NCBI GenBank assembly: GCA_030998225.1
Contig: JAPYXD010000686.1
Span: forward strand, 2,418,001 to 2,482,000
Length of the DNA stretch: 64,000 nucleotides
Direction of reading: 5' to 3'
Source of the DNA: Diplolepis rosae
Lineage: Eukaryota > Arthropoda > Insecta > Hymenoptera > Diplolepididae
A program made the translations under genes and the position numbers. The notes under the pieces are model-generated. The model made no database searches. It saw only the letters and a program-made list of their open reading frames with translations, and was not told where the DNA came from. This document shows positions 23,459 through 36,300 of this stretch, piece by piece (the stretch's first letter is position 1; each line of letters begins with the position of its first letter).

Positions 23459-23800
23459 ATGGAAGACATCGAGATGTGGGAGTGCAGGTTCTGCGAAAGA
23501 AGAGTGCCAAAAGAGTTATATATATTCCATGACACCTTCTGCAAGAAAACACCAAACAGGATCAGAAACTACTATACAACACCAAACAGCGCGAAAACCA
23601 GATATATGAGGGGCGGATGGATGGATATAAGTAGAAAATTCAAGAAAACCATAGAAATTAGCGTGAAAAAGAAAACAAAACCAACGAACGAAAACAGCCA
23701 GAGCGGAGAAGACACATACATTACACTAGACATCGAAACAGACCCAATCTGGCTGGAGTTCGAGGAAGAAATACAAAAAATACAAAAATATAGGGAATAA
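23459..23800 (+). CDS. Small accessory ORF with C2HC zinc-finger-like motif (unknown function)
   Basis: This 113-residue protein is not recognised. The N-terminus has C-x2-C-x11-H-x3-C (C9, C12, H24, C28), with the same C-x2-C-x11-H spacing as the ORF at 22401. The middle is basic ('KFKKTIEISVKKKTKP', about 60-76) and the end acidic ('EDTYITLDIETDPIWLEFEE', about 84-103). No signal peptide or membrane segment is seen. It lies just after a candidate splice acceptor (23450) and ends 14 bases before the polypurine tract, the position where errantiviruses place env. A role in nucleic-acid binding, regulation or silencing defence is possible, but that is only inference from the motif and basic segment. 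Confidence 0.65.
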   Translation: MEDIEMWECRFCERRVPKELYIFHDTFCKKTPNRIRNYYTTPNSAKTRYMRGGWMDISRKFKKTIEISVKKKTKPTNENSQSGEDTYITLDIETDPIWLEFEEEIQKIQKYRE

Positions 23801-23814
23801 ACCACAACCCGATC

Positions 23815-23827
23815 AGGAGGGAGGGGG
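23815..23827 (+). other. Polypurine tract
   Basis: AGGAGGGAGGGGG lies one base before the 3' LTR. It is the expected primer for plus-strand DNA synthesis. It contrasts with the A-rich purine runs elsewhere in the element by being G-rich. Confidence 0.9.
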
Positions 23828-23828
23828 T

Positions 23829-24137
23829 TGTACCGAGGGTACACTAGCGTCCCGGGAGGACACAGCCCTGCGACCGGAATTCGGGGGAACTTGGCCCGGC
23901 ATGCCCTACGATGAGGCGCCGTCGCCGGTTACCGGCTGCTAGTAGTTAGGATCTAGGTCAGCGTGTCAATACAAGTTGACTACCTTTTTCGTTGTGCCTT
24001 TAGACTGTGCTTCGGAGTGTCGCGCACCGACTTGTAAGTTTTAATAAATCTAGTTACCGCGATTGTGATTTTTATTTGGTGTGCACCTTCTCGGCGTCCC
24101 TTCCTTTTCCCCTCCTCAGTTTGCGACCCCGGTCACA
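23829..24137 (+). repeat. 3' long terminal repeat (309 bp)
   Basis: It is the same length as the 5' LTR and differs at four sites. It begins TGTACC and ends GGTCACA. Satellite resumes right after the GTAG duplication. AATAAA at 24043-24048, followed by a GT-rich stretch, would end the element's transcript here. Confidence 0.95.
24043..24048 (+). promoter_or_regulatory. Polyadenylation signal AATAAA in the 3' LTR
   Basis: A perfect AATAAA, with 'tttttatttggtgtg' starting about 20-25 bases downstream, would position transcript cleavage within the LTR as needed for the R repeat. Confidence 0.65.
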
Positions 24138-24141
24138 GTAG
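24138..24141. repeat. Target site duplication, right copy (GTAG)
   Basis: GTAG directly follows the ...GGTCACA end of the 3' LTR and pairs with 15946-15949. A 4-bp duplication is found in gypsy-like and errantivirus-like elements, whereas 5 bp is more usual for other Ty3/Gypsy and BEL elements. Confidence 0.93.
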
Positions 24142-27100
24142 GTAATGGTCACAGAATGCTACAATATTGAAGTATCAAATATTAGATATTGAGCTGCGTT
24201 TGATATTTCAAATTTTTTAATCACATTTTTAGTCACTTGGTATTGAAAACGTCAACATTCCCTCTACGTATGGGGATAAAAATTCATTTGTAGGTAATTG
24301 TCACTGAATACTACAATATTGAAGTATTACATTTTAGGTATTGAGCAGCGTGTGATATTTCAAATTTTTTATTTACATTTTCAAGCACTTGGGATTGAAA
24401 ACGACAACATTCCCTCTACGTATGGGGATAAAAATTCATTTGTAGGTAACTGTCACTGAATACTGCAATATTCAAGTGTTAAATTTTAGGTATTGAGCTG
24501 CGTTTGATATTTCAAATTGTTTATTCACATTTTTAGGCACTTGGGGATTAAAATGACAACCATCCTCGCAAGGTATCGTAATAAAAAAAATTTCTAAAAA
24601 ATCGGCACTAAATTCAACATTATTCAGGTTTAAAATTTAAGGTATTGAGCAGCGTGTGATATTTCAAATTTTTTATTTACATTTTCAGGCACTTGGGATT
24701 GAAAACGTCAAACATTCCCTCTACGTATGGGGATAAAAATTCATTTGTAGGTAATTGTCACTGAATACTGCAATATTGAAGTATGACATTTTACGTATTG
24801 GGCTGTGTTTGATAATTTAAATTTTTTATTCACATTTTTAAGCACTTGGGGATTAAAATGACAAGCATCCTCGCAAGGTATCGTAATAAAAAAAAATTTC
24901 TAAAAAATTGGCACTAAATTCAACAATATTCAGGTTTAAAATTTTAGGTATTGAGCTGCGTTTGATATTTCAAATTTTTTATTCACATTTTTAGTCACTT
25001 GGTATTGAAAACGTCAACATTCCCTCTACGTATGGGGATAAAAATTAATTTGTAGGTAATTGTCACTGAATACTACAATATTGAAGTATGAAATATTAGA
25101 TATTGAGCTGCGTTTGATATTTTAAATTTTTTATTCACATTTTTAGTCACTTGGGATTGAAAACGTCAACATTCCCTCTACGTATGGGGATAAAAATTCA
25201 TTTTTAGGTAATTGTCACAGAATACTACAATATTGAAGTATGAAATATTAGATATTGAGCTGCGTTTGATATTTCTAATTTTTTATTTACATTTTCAGGC
25301 ACTTGGGATTGAAAACGTCAAACATTCCTTCTAAGTATGGGGATAAATATTCATTTGTAGGTAATTGTCACTGAATTCTACAATATTCAGGTTTAAAATT
25401 TTATGTATTGAGCAGCGTGTGATATTTCAAATTTTTTATTTACATTTTCTGGCACTTGGGATTGTTAACGTCAAATATTCCCTCTACGTATGGGGATAAA
25501 AATTCATTTGTAGGTAATTGTCACTGAATACTACAATATTGAAGTATGAAATATTAGATATTGAGCTGCGTTTGATATTTTAAATTTTTTATTCACATTT
25601 TTAGTCACTTGGGATTGAAAACGTCAACATTCCCTCTACGTATGGGGATAAAAATTCATTTCTAGGTAATTGTCACAGAATACTACAATATTCAAGTGTT
25701 AAATTTTAGGTATTGGGCTGTGTTTGATAATTTAAATTTTTTATCCACATTTTTAGGCACTTGGGGATTAAAATGATAAACATCCCCGCAAGGTATCGTA
25801 ATAAAAAAAATTTTCTGACAAATTGGCACTAAATTCTACAATATTCAGGTTTAAAATTTTAGGTATTGAGCTGCGTTTGATATTTCAAATTTTTTATTTA
25901 CATTTTTAGGCACTTGGGATTGAAAACGTCAAAAATTCCCTCTACGTATGGGGATAAAAATTCATTTGCAGGTAATTGTCACAGAATACTACAATATTCA
26001 GGTTTAAAATTTTAGGTAATGAGCTGCGTTTGATATTTCAAATCTTTTATTTACATTTTCAGGCACTTGGGATTGAAAACGTCAAACATTCCCTCTACGT
26101 ATGGGGATAAAAATAAATTTGTAGGTAATGGTCAGAGAATACTACAATATTGAAGTATCAAATATTAGATATTGAGCTGCGTTTGATATTTCAAATTTTT
26201 TATTCACATTTTTAGTCACTTGGTATTGAAAACGTCAACATTCCCTCTACGTATGGGGATAAAAATTAATTTGTAGGTAATTGTCACAGAATACTACAAT
26301 ATTGAAGTATGACATTTTAGGTATTGAGCTGCGTTTGATATTTCTAATTTTTTATTTACATTTTCAAGCACTTGGGATTGAAAACGTCAACATTCCCTCT
26401 ACGTATGGGGATAAAAATTCATTTGTAGGTAACTGTCACTGAATACTGCAATATTCAGGTTTAAAATTTTAGCTATTGAGCTGCGTTTGATATTTCAAAT
26501 TGTTTATTCACATTTTTAGGCACTTGGGGATTAAAATGACAACCATCCTCGCAAGGTATCGTAATAAAAAAAAATTTCTAAAAAATAGGCACTAAATTCA
26601 ACAATATTCAGGTTTAAAATTTTATGTATTGAGCAGCGTGTGATATTTCAAATTTTTTATTCTCATTTTTAGGCACTTGGGATTGAAAACGTCAACATTC
26701 CCTCTACGTATGGGGATAAAAATTCATTTGTAGGTAATTGTCACTGAATACTGCAATATTGAAGTATGACATTTTACGTATTGGGCTGTGTTTGATAATT
26801 TAAATTTTTTATTCACATTTTTAAGCACTTGGGGATTAAAATGACAAGCATCCTCGCAAGGTATCGTAATAAAAAAAAATTTCTAAAAAATTGGCACTAA
26901 ATTCAACAATATTCAGGTTTAAAATTTTAGGTATTGAGCTGCGTTTGATATTTCAAATCTTTTATTTACATTTTTCTGGCACTTGGGATTGAAAACGTCA
27001 AATATTCCCTCTACGTATGGGGATAAAGATTCAATTGTAGGTAATTGTCACTGAATACTACAATATTGAAGTATGATATATTAGATATTGAGCTGCGTTC

Positions 27101-30100
27101 GATATTTTAAATTTTTTATTCACATTTTTAGTCACTTGGGATTGAAAACGTCAACATTCCCTCTACGTATGGGGATAAAAATTCATTTTTAGGTAATTGT
27201 CACAGAATACTACAATATTGAAGTATGAAATATTAGATATTGAGCTGCGTTTGATATTTCTAATTTTTTATTTACATTTTCAGGCACTTGGGATTGAAAA
27301 CGTCAAACATTCCTTCTAAGTATGGGGATAAATATTCATTTGTAGGTAATTGTCACTGAATTCTACAATATTCAGGTTTAAAATTTTATGTATTGAGCAG
27401 CGTGTGATATTTCAAATTTTTTATTTACATTTTCTGGCACTTGGGATTGTTAACGTCAAATATTCCCTCTACGTATGGGGATAAAAATTCATTTGTAGGT
27501 AATTGTCACTGAATACTACAATATTGAAGTATGAAATATTAGATATTGAGCTGCGTTTGATATTTTAAATTTTTTATTCACATTTTTAGTCACTTGGGAT
27601 TGAAAACGTCAACATTCCCTCTACGTATGGGGATAAAAATTCATTTTTAGGTAATTGTCACAGAATACTATAATATTCAAGTGTTAAATTTTAGGTATTG
27701 GGCTGTGTTTGATAATTTAAATTTTTTATCCACATTTTTAGGCACTTGGGGATTAAAATGATAAACATCCCCGCAAGGTATCGTAATAAAAAAAATTTTC
27801 TGACAAATTGGCACTAAATTCTACAATATTCAGGTTTAAAATTTTAGGTATTGAGCTGCGTTTGATATTTCAAATTTTTTATTTACATTTTTAGGCACTT
27901 GGGATTGAAAACGTCAAAAATTCCCTCTACGTATGGGGATAAAAATTCATTTGCAGGTAATTGTCACAGAATACTACAATATTCAGGTTTAAAATTTTAG
28001 GTAATGAGCTGCGTTTGATATTTCAAATCTTTTATATACATTTTCAGGCACTTGGGATTGAAAACGTCAAACATTCCCTCTACGTATGGGGATAAAAATG
28101 AATTTGTAGGTAATGGTCAGAGAATACTACAATATTGAAGTATCAAATATTAGATATTGAGCTGCGTTTGATATTTCAAATTTTTTATTCACATTTTTAG
28201 TCACTTGGTATTGAAAACGTCAACATTCCCTCTACGTATGGGGATAAAAATTAATTTGTAGGTAATTGTCACAGAATTCTACAATATTGAAGTATTAGAT
28301 TTTAGGTATTGAGCAGCGTGTGATATTTCAAATTTTTTATTCACATTTTCTGGCACTTGGGATTGAAAACGTCAAACATTCCATCTACGTATGGGGATAT
28401 AAATTCGTTTGTAGGTAGTTGTCACTGAATACTGCAATATTGAAGTATGACATTTTAGGTATTGAGCTGCGTTTGATATTTCTAATTTTTTATTTACATT
28501 TTCAGGCACTTGGGATTGAAAACGTCAATCATTCCCTCTACGTATGGGGATAAAAATTTATTTGTAGGTAATTGTCACTGAATACTGCAATATTGAAGTA
28601 TGACATATTAGATATTGAGCTGCGTTTGATATTTCTAATTTTTTATTTACATTTTCTGGCACTTGGGATTGAAAACGTCAAACATTCCTTCTACGTATGG
28701 GGATAAAAATTCATTTGTAGGTAATTGTCACTGAATTCTACAATATTCAGGTTTAAAATTTTATGTATTGAGCAGCGTGTGATATTTCAAATTTTTTATT
28801 TACATTTTCTGGCACTTGGGATTGAAAACGTCAAATATTCCCTCCACTTATGGGGATACAAATTCATTTGTAGGTAATTGTCACTGAATACTACAATATT
28901 GAAGTACGAAATATTAGATATTGAGCTGTGTTTGATAATTTAAATTTTTTATTCTCATTTTTAGGCACATGGGGATTAAAATGACAAACATCCCCGCAAG
29001 GTATCGTAATAAAAAAAATTTTCTGACAAATTGGCACTAAATTCTACAATATTCAGGTTTAAAATTTTAGGTATTGAGCTGCGTTTGATATTTCAAATTT
29101 TTTATTAACATTTTTAGGCACTTGGGATTGAAAACGTCAAAAATTCCCTCTACGCATGGGGATAAAAATTCATTTGCAGGTAATTGTAACAGAATACTAC
29201 AATATTCAAGTACTAAATTTTACGTATTGGGCTGTGTTTGATAATTTAAATTTTTTATTCACATTTTCAGGCACTTGGGATTGAAAACGTCAAACATTCC
29301 CTCTACGTATGGGGATAAAAATTTATTTGTAGGTAATTGTCACTGAATACTACAATATTCATGTTTAAAATTTTAGGTATTGAGCTGCGTTTGATATTTC
29401 AAATCTTTTATTTACATTTTCAGGCACTTGGGATTGAAAACGTCAAACATTCCCTCTACGTATGGGGATAAAAATTAATTTGTAGGTAATTGTCACAGAA
29501 TACTACAATATTGAAGTATTAGATTTTAGGTATTGAGCAGCGTGTGATATTTCAAATTTTTTATTCACATTTTGAGGCACTTGGGATTGAAAACGTCAAA
29601 CATTCCCTCTACGTATGGGGATAAAAATTTATTTGTAGGTAATTGTCACTGAATACTACAATATTCAGGTTTAAAATTTTAGGTATTGAGCTGCGTTTGA
29701 TATTTCAAATCTTTTATTTACATTTTCAGGCACTTGGGATTGAAAACGTCAAACATTCCCTCTACGTATGGGGATAAAAATTCATTTGTAGGTAATTGTC
29801 ACTGAATACTGCAATATTCACGTTTAAAATTTTAGGTATTGAGCTGCGTTTGATATTTCAAATTGTTTATTCACATTTTTAGGCACTTGGGGATTAAAAT
29901 GCCAAGCATCCTCGCAAGGTATCGTAATAAAAAAAAATTTCTAAAAAATTGGCACTAAATTCAACATTATTCAGGTTTAAAATTTAAGGTATTGAGCAGC
30001 GTGTGATATTTCAAATTTTTTATTTACATTTTCAGGCACTTGGGATTGAAAACGTCAAAAATTCCCTCTACGTATGGGGATAAAAATTCATTTGTAGGTA

Positions 30101-30189
30101 ATTGTCACTGAATACTGCAATATTGAAGTATGACATTTTACGTATTGGGCTGTGTTTGATAATTTAAATTTTTTATTCACATTTTTAAG

Positions 30190-30342
30190 CACTTGGGGAT
30201 TAAAATGACAAGCATCCTCGCAAGGTATCGTAATAAAAAAAAATTTCTAAAAAATTGGCACTAAATTCAACAATATTCAGGTTTAAAATTTTAGGTATTG
30301 AGCTAAGTTTGATATTTCAAATCTTTTATTCACATTTTGAGG
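30190..30342 (+). repeat. Representative class B satellite monomer (153 bp)
   Basis: This is a full class B monomer, the same length as class A. Its first half is strongly different: 'cacttggggattaaaatg', then 'cctcgcaaggtatcgtaat', an A-run, and 'ttggcactaaattcaac'. From 'aatattcagg' onward it matches class A. The monomer before a B copy usually carries the linked variant 'tgggctgtgtttgataattt'. Two B subtypes are visible: 'catccccgcaagg' followed by 'ttttctgacaaattgg', and 'catcctcgcaagg' followed by 'tttctaaaaaattgg'. B monomers are scattered through both blocks at recurring spacings. Confidence 0.88.
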
Positions 30343-33300
30343 CACTTGGGATTGAAAACGTCAAACATTCCCTCTACGTATGGGGATAAAAATTCATTTG
30401 TAGGTAATTGTCACTGAATTCTACAATATTCAGGTTTAAAATTTTAGGTATTGAGCAGCGTTTGATATTTCAAATTTTTTATTCACATTTTTAGTCATTT
30501 GGGATTGAAAACGTCAACATTCCCTCTACGTCTGGGGATAAAAATTCATTTTTAGGTAATTGTCACAGAATACTACAATATTGAAGTATGAAATATTAGA
30601 TATTGAGCTGCGTTTGATATTTCTAATTTTTTATTTACATTTTCAGGCACTTGGGATTGAAAACGTCAAACATTCCTTCTAAGTATGGGGATAAATATTC
30701 ATTTGTAGGTAATTGTCACTGAATTCTACAATATTCAGGTTTAAAATTTTATGTATTGAGCAGCGTGTGATATTTCAAATTTTTTATTTACATTTTCTGG
30801 CACTTGGGATTGTTAACGTCAAATATTCCCTCTACGTATGGGGATAAAAATTCATTTGTAGGTAATTGTCACTGAATACTACAATATTGAAGTATGAAAT
30901 ATTAGATATTGAGCTGCGTTTGATATTTTAAATTTTTTATTCACATTTTTAGTCACTTGGGATTGAAAACGTCAACATTCCCTCTACGTATGGGGATAAA
31001 AATTCATTTCTGGGTAATTGTCACAGAATACTATAATATTCAAGTGTTAAATTTTAGGTATTGGGCTGTGTTTGATAATTTGAATTTTTTATTCACATTT
31101 TTAGGCACTTGGGGATTAAAATGACAAACATCCCCGCAAGGTATCGTAATAAAAAAAATTTTCTGACAAATTGGCACTAAATTCTACAATATTCATGTTT
31201 AAAATTTTAGGTATTGAGCTGCGTTTGATATTTCAAATTTTTTATTTACATTTTTAGGCACTTGGGATTGAAAACGTCAAAAATTCCCTCTACGTATGGG
31301 GATAAAAATTCATTTGCAGGTAATTGTCACAGAATACTACAATATTCAGGTTTAAAATTTTAGGTAATGAGCTGCGTTTGATATTTCAAATCTTTTATTT
31401 ACATTTTCAGGCACTTGGGATTGAAAACGTCAAACATTCCCTCTACGTATGGGGATAAAAATTAATTTGTAGGTAATGGTCACAGAATGCTACAATATTG
31501 AAGTATCAAATATTAGATATTGAGCTGCGTTTGATATTTCAAATTTTTTATTCACATTTTTAGTCACTTGGTATTGAAAACGTCAACATTCCCTCTACGT
31601 ATGGGGATAAAAATTCATTTGTAGGTAATTGTCACAGAATACTACAATATTGAAGTATTAGATTTTAGGTATTGAGCAGCGTGTGATATTTCAAATTTTT
31701 TATTCACATTTTCTGGCACTTGGGATTGAAAACGTCAAACATTCCATCTACGTATGGGGATAAAAATTCATTTGTAGGTAGTTGTCACTGAATACTGCAA
31801 TATTGAAGTATGACATTTTAGGTATTGAGCTGCGTTTGATATTTCTAATTTTTTATTTACATTTTCAGGCACTTGGGATTGAAAACGTCAAACATTCCCT
31901 CTACGTATGGGGATAAAAATTTATTTGTAGGTAATTGTCACTGAATACTACAATATTCAGGTTTAAAATTTTAGGTATTGAGCTGCGTTTGATATTTCAA
32001 ATTTTTTATTTACATTTTTAGGCACTTGGGATTGAAAACGTCAAAAATTCCCTCTACGTATGGGGATAAAAATTCATTTGCAGGTAATTGTCACAGAATA
32101 CTACAATATTCAGGTTTAAAATTTTAGGTAATGAGCTGCGTTTGATATTTCAAATCTTTTATTCACATTTTTAGGCACTTGGTATTGAAAACGTCAACAT
32201 TCCTTCTACGTATGGGGATAAAAATTCATTTTTAGGTAATTGTCACAGAATACTACAATATTCAGGTTTAAAATTTTAGGTAATGAGCTGCGTTTGATAT
32301 TTCAAATTTTTTATTCACATTTTTAGTCACTTGGTATTGAAAACGTCAACATTCCCTCTACGTATGGGGATAAAAATTCATTTGTAGGTAATTGTCACTG
32401 AATACTGCAATATTGAAGTATGACATTTTACGTATTGGGCTGTGTTTGATAATTTAAATTTTTTATTCACATTTTTAAGCACTTGGGGATTAAAATGACA
32501 AGCATCCTCGCAAGGTATCGTAATAAAAAAAAATTTCTAAAAAATTGGCACTAAATTCAACAATATTCAGGTTTAAAATTTTAGGTATTGAGCTAAGTTT
32601 GATATTTCAAATCTTTTATTTACATTTTCAGGCACTTGGGATTGAAAACGTCAAACATTCCCTCTACGTATGGGGATAAAAATTTATTTGTAGGTAATTG
32701 TCACTGAATACTACAATATTCAGGTTTAAAATTTTAGGTATTGAGCTGCGTTTGATATTTCAAATCTTTTATTTACATTTTCAGGCACTTGGGATTGAAA
32801 ACGTCAAATATTCCCTCGACGTATGGGGATAAAAATTCATTTGTAGGTAGTTGTCACTGAATACTGCAATATTGAAGTATGACATATTAGATATTGAGCT
32901 GCGTTTGATATTTCTAATTTTTTATTTACATTTTCTGGCACTTGGGATTGAAAACGTCAAACATTCCTTCTACGTATGGGGATAAAAATTCATTTGTAGG
33001 TAATTGTCACTGAATTCTACAATATTCAGGTTTAAAATTTTATGTATTGAGCAGCGTGTGATATTTCAAATTTTTTATTTACATTTTCTGGCACTTGGGA
33101 TTGTTAACGTCAAATATTCCCTCTACGTATGGGGATAAAAATTCATTTGCAGGTAATTGTCACTGAATACTACAATATTGAAGTATGAAATATTAGATAT
33201 TGAGCTGCGTTTGATATTTTAAATTTTTTATTCACATTTTTAGTCACTTGGGATTGAAAACGTCAACATTCCCTCTACGTATGCGGATAAAAATTCATTT

Positions 33301-36300
33301 CTAGGTAATTGTCACAGAATACTACAATATTCAAGTGTTAAATTTTAGGTATTGGGCTGTGTTTGATAATTTAAATTTTTTATTCACATTTTTAGGCACT
33401 TGGGGATTAAAATGACAAACATCCCCGCAAGGTATCGTAATAAAAAAATTTTTCTGACAAATTGGCACTAAATTCTACAATATTCATGTTTAAAATTTTA
33501 GGTATTGAGCTGCGTTTGATATTTCAAATTTTTTATTTACATTTTTAGGCACTTGGGATTGAAAACGTCAAAAATTCCCTCTACGTATGGGGATAAAAAT
33601 TCATTTGCAGGTAATTGTCACAGAATACTACAATATTCAAGTATTAAATTTTACGTATTGGGCTGTGTTTGATAATTTAAATTTTTTATTCACATTTTGA
33701 GGCAGTTGGGATTGAAAACGTCAAACATTCCCTCTACGTATGGGGATAAAAATTAATTTGTAGGTAATGGTCACAGAATACTACAATATTGAAGTATCAG
33801 ATATTAGATATTGAGCTGCGTTTGATATTTCAAATTTTTTATTCACATTTTTAGTCACTTGGTATTGAAAACGTCAACATTCCCTCTACGTATGGGGATA
33901 AAAATTAATTTGTATGTAATTGTCACAGAATACTACAATATTGAAGTATTAGATTTTAGGTATTGAGCAGCGTGTGATATTTCAAATTTTTTATTTACAT
34001 TTTCAGGCACTTGGGATTGAAAACGTCAAACATTCCCTCTACGTTTGGGGATAAAAATTCATTTGTATGTAATTGTCACTGAATCCTACAATATTCAGGT
34101 TTAAAATTTTAGGTATTGAGCTGCGTTTGATATTTAAAATTTTTTATTTACATTTTCTGGCACTTGGGATTGAAAACGTCAAACATAACTTCTACGTATG
34201 GGGATAAAAATTCATTTGTAGGTAATTGTCACTGAATTCTACAATATGCAGGTTTAAAATTTTATGTATTGAGCAGCGTGTGATATTTCAAATTTTTTAT
34301 TTACATTTTCTGGCACTTGGGATTGAAAACGTCAAATATTCCCTCTACGTATGGGGATAAAGATTCAATTGTAGGTAATTGTCACTGAATACTACAATAT
34401 TGAAGTATGAAATATTAGATATTGAGCTGCGTTTGATATTTTAAATTTTTTATTCACATTTTTAGTCACTTGGGATTGAAAACGTCAACATTCCCTCTAC
34501 GTATGGGGATAAAAATTCATTTTTAGGTAATTGTCACAGAATACTACAATATTCAGGTTTAAAATTTTAGGTAATGAGCTGTGTTTGATAATTTAAATTT
34601 TTTATTCACATTTTTAGGCACATGGGGATTAAAATGACAAACATCCCCGCAAGGTATCGTAATAAAAAAAATTTTCTGACAAATTGGCACTAAATTCTAC
34701 AATATTCAGGTTTAAAATTTTAGGTATTGAGCTGCGTTTGATATTTCAAATTTTTTAATCACATTTTTAGTCACTTGGTATTGAAAACGTCAACATTCCC
34801 TCTACGTATGGGGATAAAAATTCATTTGTAGGTAATTGTCACTGAATACTGCAATATTGAAGTATGACATTTTACGTATTGGGCTGTGTTTGATAATTTA
34901 AATTTTTTATTCACATTTTTAAGCACTTGGGGATTAAAATGACAAGCATCCTCGCAAGGTATCGTAATAAAAAAAAATTTCTAAAAAATTGGCACTAAAT
35001 TCAACAATATTCAGGTTTAAAATTTTAGGTATTGAGCTAAGTTTGATATTTCAAATCTTTTATATACATTTTCAGGCACTTGGGATTGAAAACGTCAAAC
35101 ATTCCCTCTACGTATGGGGATAAAAATTTATTTGTAGGTAATTGTCACTGAATACTACAATATTCAGGTTTAAAATTTTAGGTATTGAGCTGCGTTTGAT
35201 ATTTCAAATCTTTTATTTACATTTTCAGGCACTTGGGATTGAAAACGTCAAATATTCCCTCTACGTATGGGGATAAAAATTCATTTGTAGGTAATTGTCA
35301 CTGAATACTACAATATTGAAGTATGAAATATTAGATATTGAGCTGCGTTTGATATTTTAAATTTTTTATTCACATTTTTAGTCACTTGGGATTGAAAACG
35401 TCAACATTCCCTCTACGTATGGGGATAAAAATTCATTTTTAGGTAATTGTCACAGAATACTACAATATTGAAGTATGAAATATTAGATATTGAGCTGCGT
35501 TTGATATTTCTAATTTTTTATTTACATTTTCAGGCACTTGGGATTGAAAACGTCAAACATTCCTTCTAAGTATGGGGATAAATATTCATTTGTAGGTAAT
35601 TGTAACTGAATTCTACAATATTCAGGTTTAAAATTTTATGTATTGAGCAGCGTGTGATATTTCAAATTTTTTATTTACATTTTCTGGCACTTGGGATTGT
35701 TAACGTCAAATATTCCCTCTACGTATGGGGATAAAAATTCATTTGCAGGTAATTGTCACTGAATACTACAATATTGAAGTATGAAATATTAGATATTGAG
35801 CTGCGTTTGATATTTTAAATTTTTTATTCACATTTTTAGTCACTTGGGATTGAAAACGTCAACATTCCCTCTACGTATGGGGATAAAAATTCATTTCTGG
35901 GTAATTGTCACAGAATACTACAATATTCAAGTGTTAAATTTTAGGTATTGGGCTGTGTTTGATAATTTAAATTTTTTATTCACATTTTTAGGCACTTGGG
36001 GATTAAAATGACAAACATCCCCGCAAGGTATCGTAATAAAAAAAATTTTCTGACAAATTGGCACTAAATTCTACAATATTCATGTTTAAAATTTTAGGTA
36101 TTGAGCTGCGTTTGATATTTCAAATTTTTTATTTACATTTTTAGGCACTTGGGATTGAAAACGTCAAAAATTCCCTCTACGTATGGGGATAAAAATTCAT
36201 TTGCAGGTAATTGTCACAGAATACTACAATATTCAAGTATTAAATTTTACGTATTGGGCTGTGTTTGATAATTTAAATTTTTTATTCACATTTTTAGTCA

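Larger units (their letters stand above)
15950..24137 (+). mobile_element. Full-length Ty3/Gypsy LTR retrotransposon (8188 bp)
   Basis: The element has two 309-bp LTRs, a tRNA-Lys-type primer-binding site, gag with a CCHC knuckle, and pol in the order protease, reverse transcriptase, RNase H, integrase. Two further ORFs, a polypurine tract and a 4-bp target duplication complete it. The pol domain order and the integrase at the C-terminal end place it in Ty3/Gypsy (Metaviridae) and exclude Ty1/Copia. The LTRs differ at 4 of 309 sites, so insertion was fairly recent. Gag and the extra ORFs are intact, but pol has two nonsense codons and one frameshift. The coding strand is strikingly adenine-rich, while the LTRs are GC- and CpG-rich, so the element stands out from the satellite on both counts. 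It is the only non-satellite sequence in the window. Confidence 0.97.
9844..28106 (+). repeat. 13-monomer higher-order repeat units (about 1983 bp) spanning the insertion
   Basis: The marker 'gtaggtaatggtca' occurs at 9844, 11981, 13963, 15946 (interrupted here by the retrotransposon, resuming at 24138), 26121 and 28106. The spacings are 2137 bp (14 monomers), then 1982, 1983, 1983 (after removing the insertion) and 1985 bp (13 monomers). The order of variant monomers inside successive units is also similar. For example, 'cagaatgctac' followed by the Taatcac-type T-tract is found after 11981, 13963 and 24138. The retrotransposon therefore landed inside an existing 13-mer unit. Confidence 0.82.

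Noticed and set aside
23191..23460. Intron joining the two accessory ORFs (GTAAAT near 23195 to the acceptor at 23450)
   Set aside because: Joining there recreates a TAG stop at the junction, so it would not fuse the two reading frames.
16427..23844. Many long open frames on the minus strand inside the retrotransposon
   Set aside because: They are antisense shadows of A-rich coding sequence (the complement is T-rich and gives Leu, Phe and Ser-rich frames). None carries recognisable domains.
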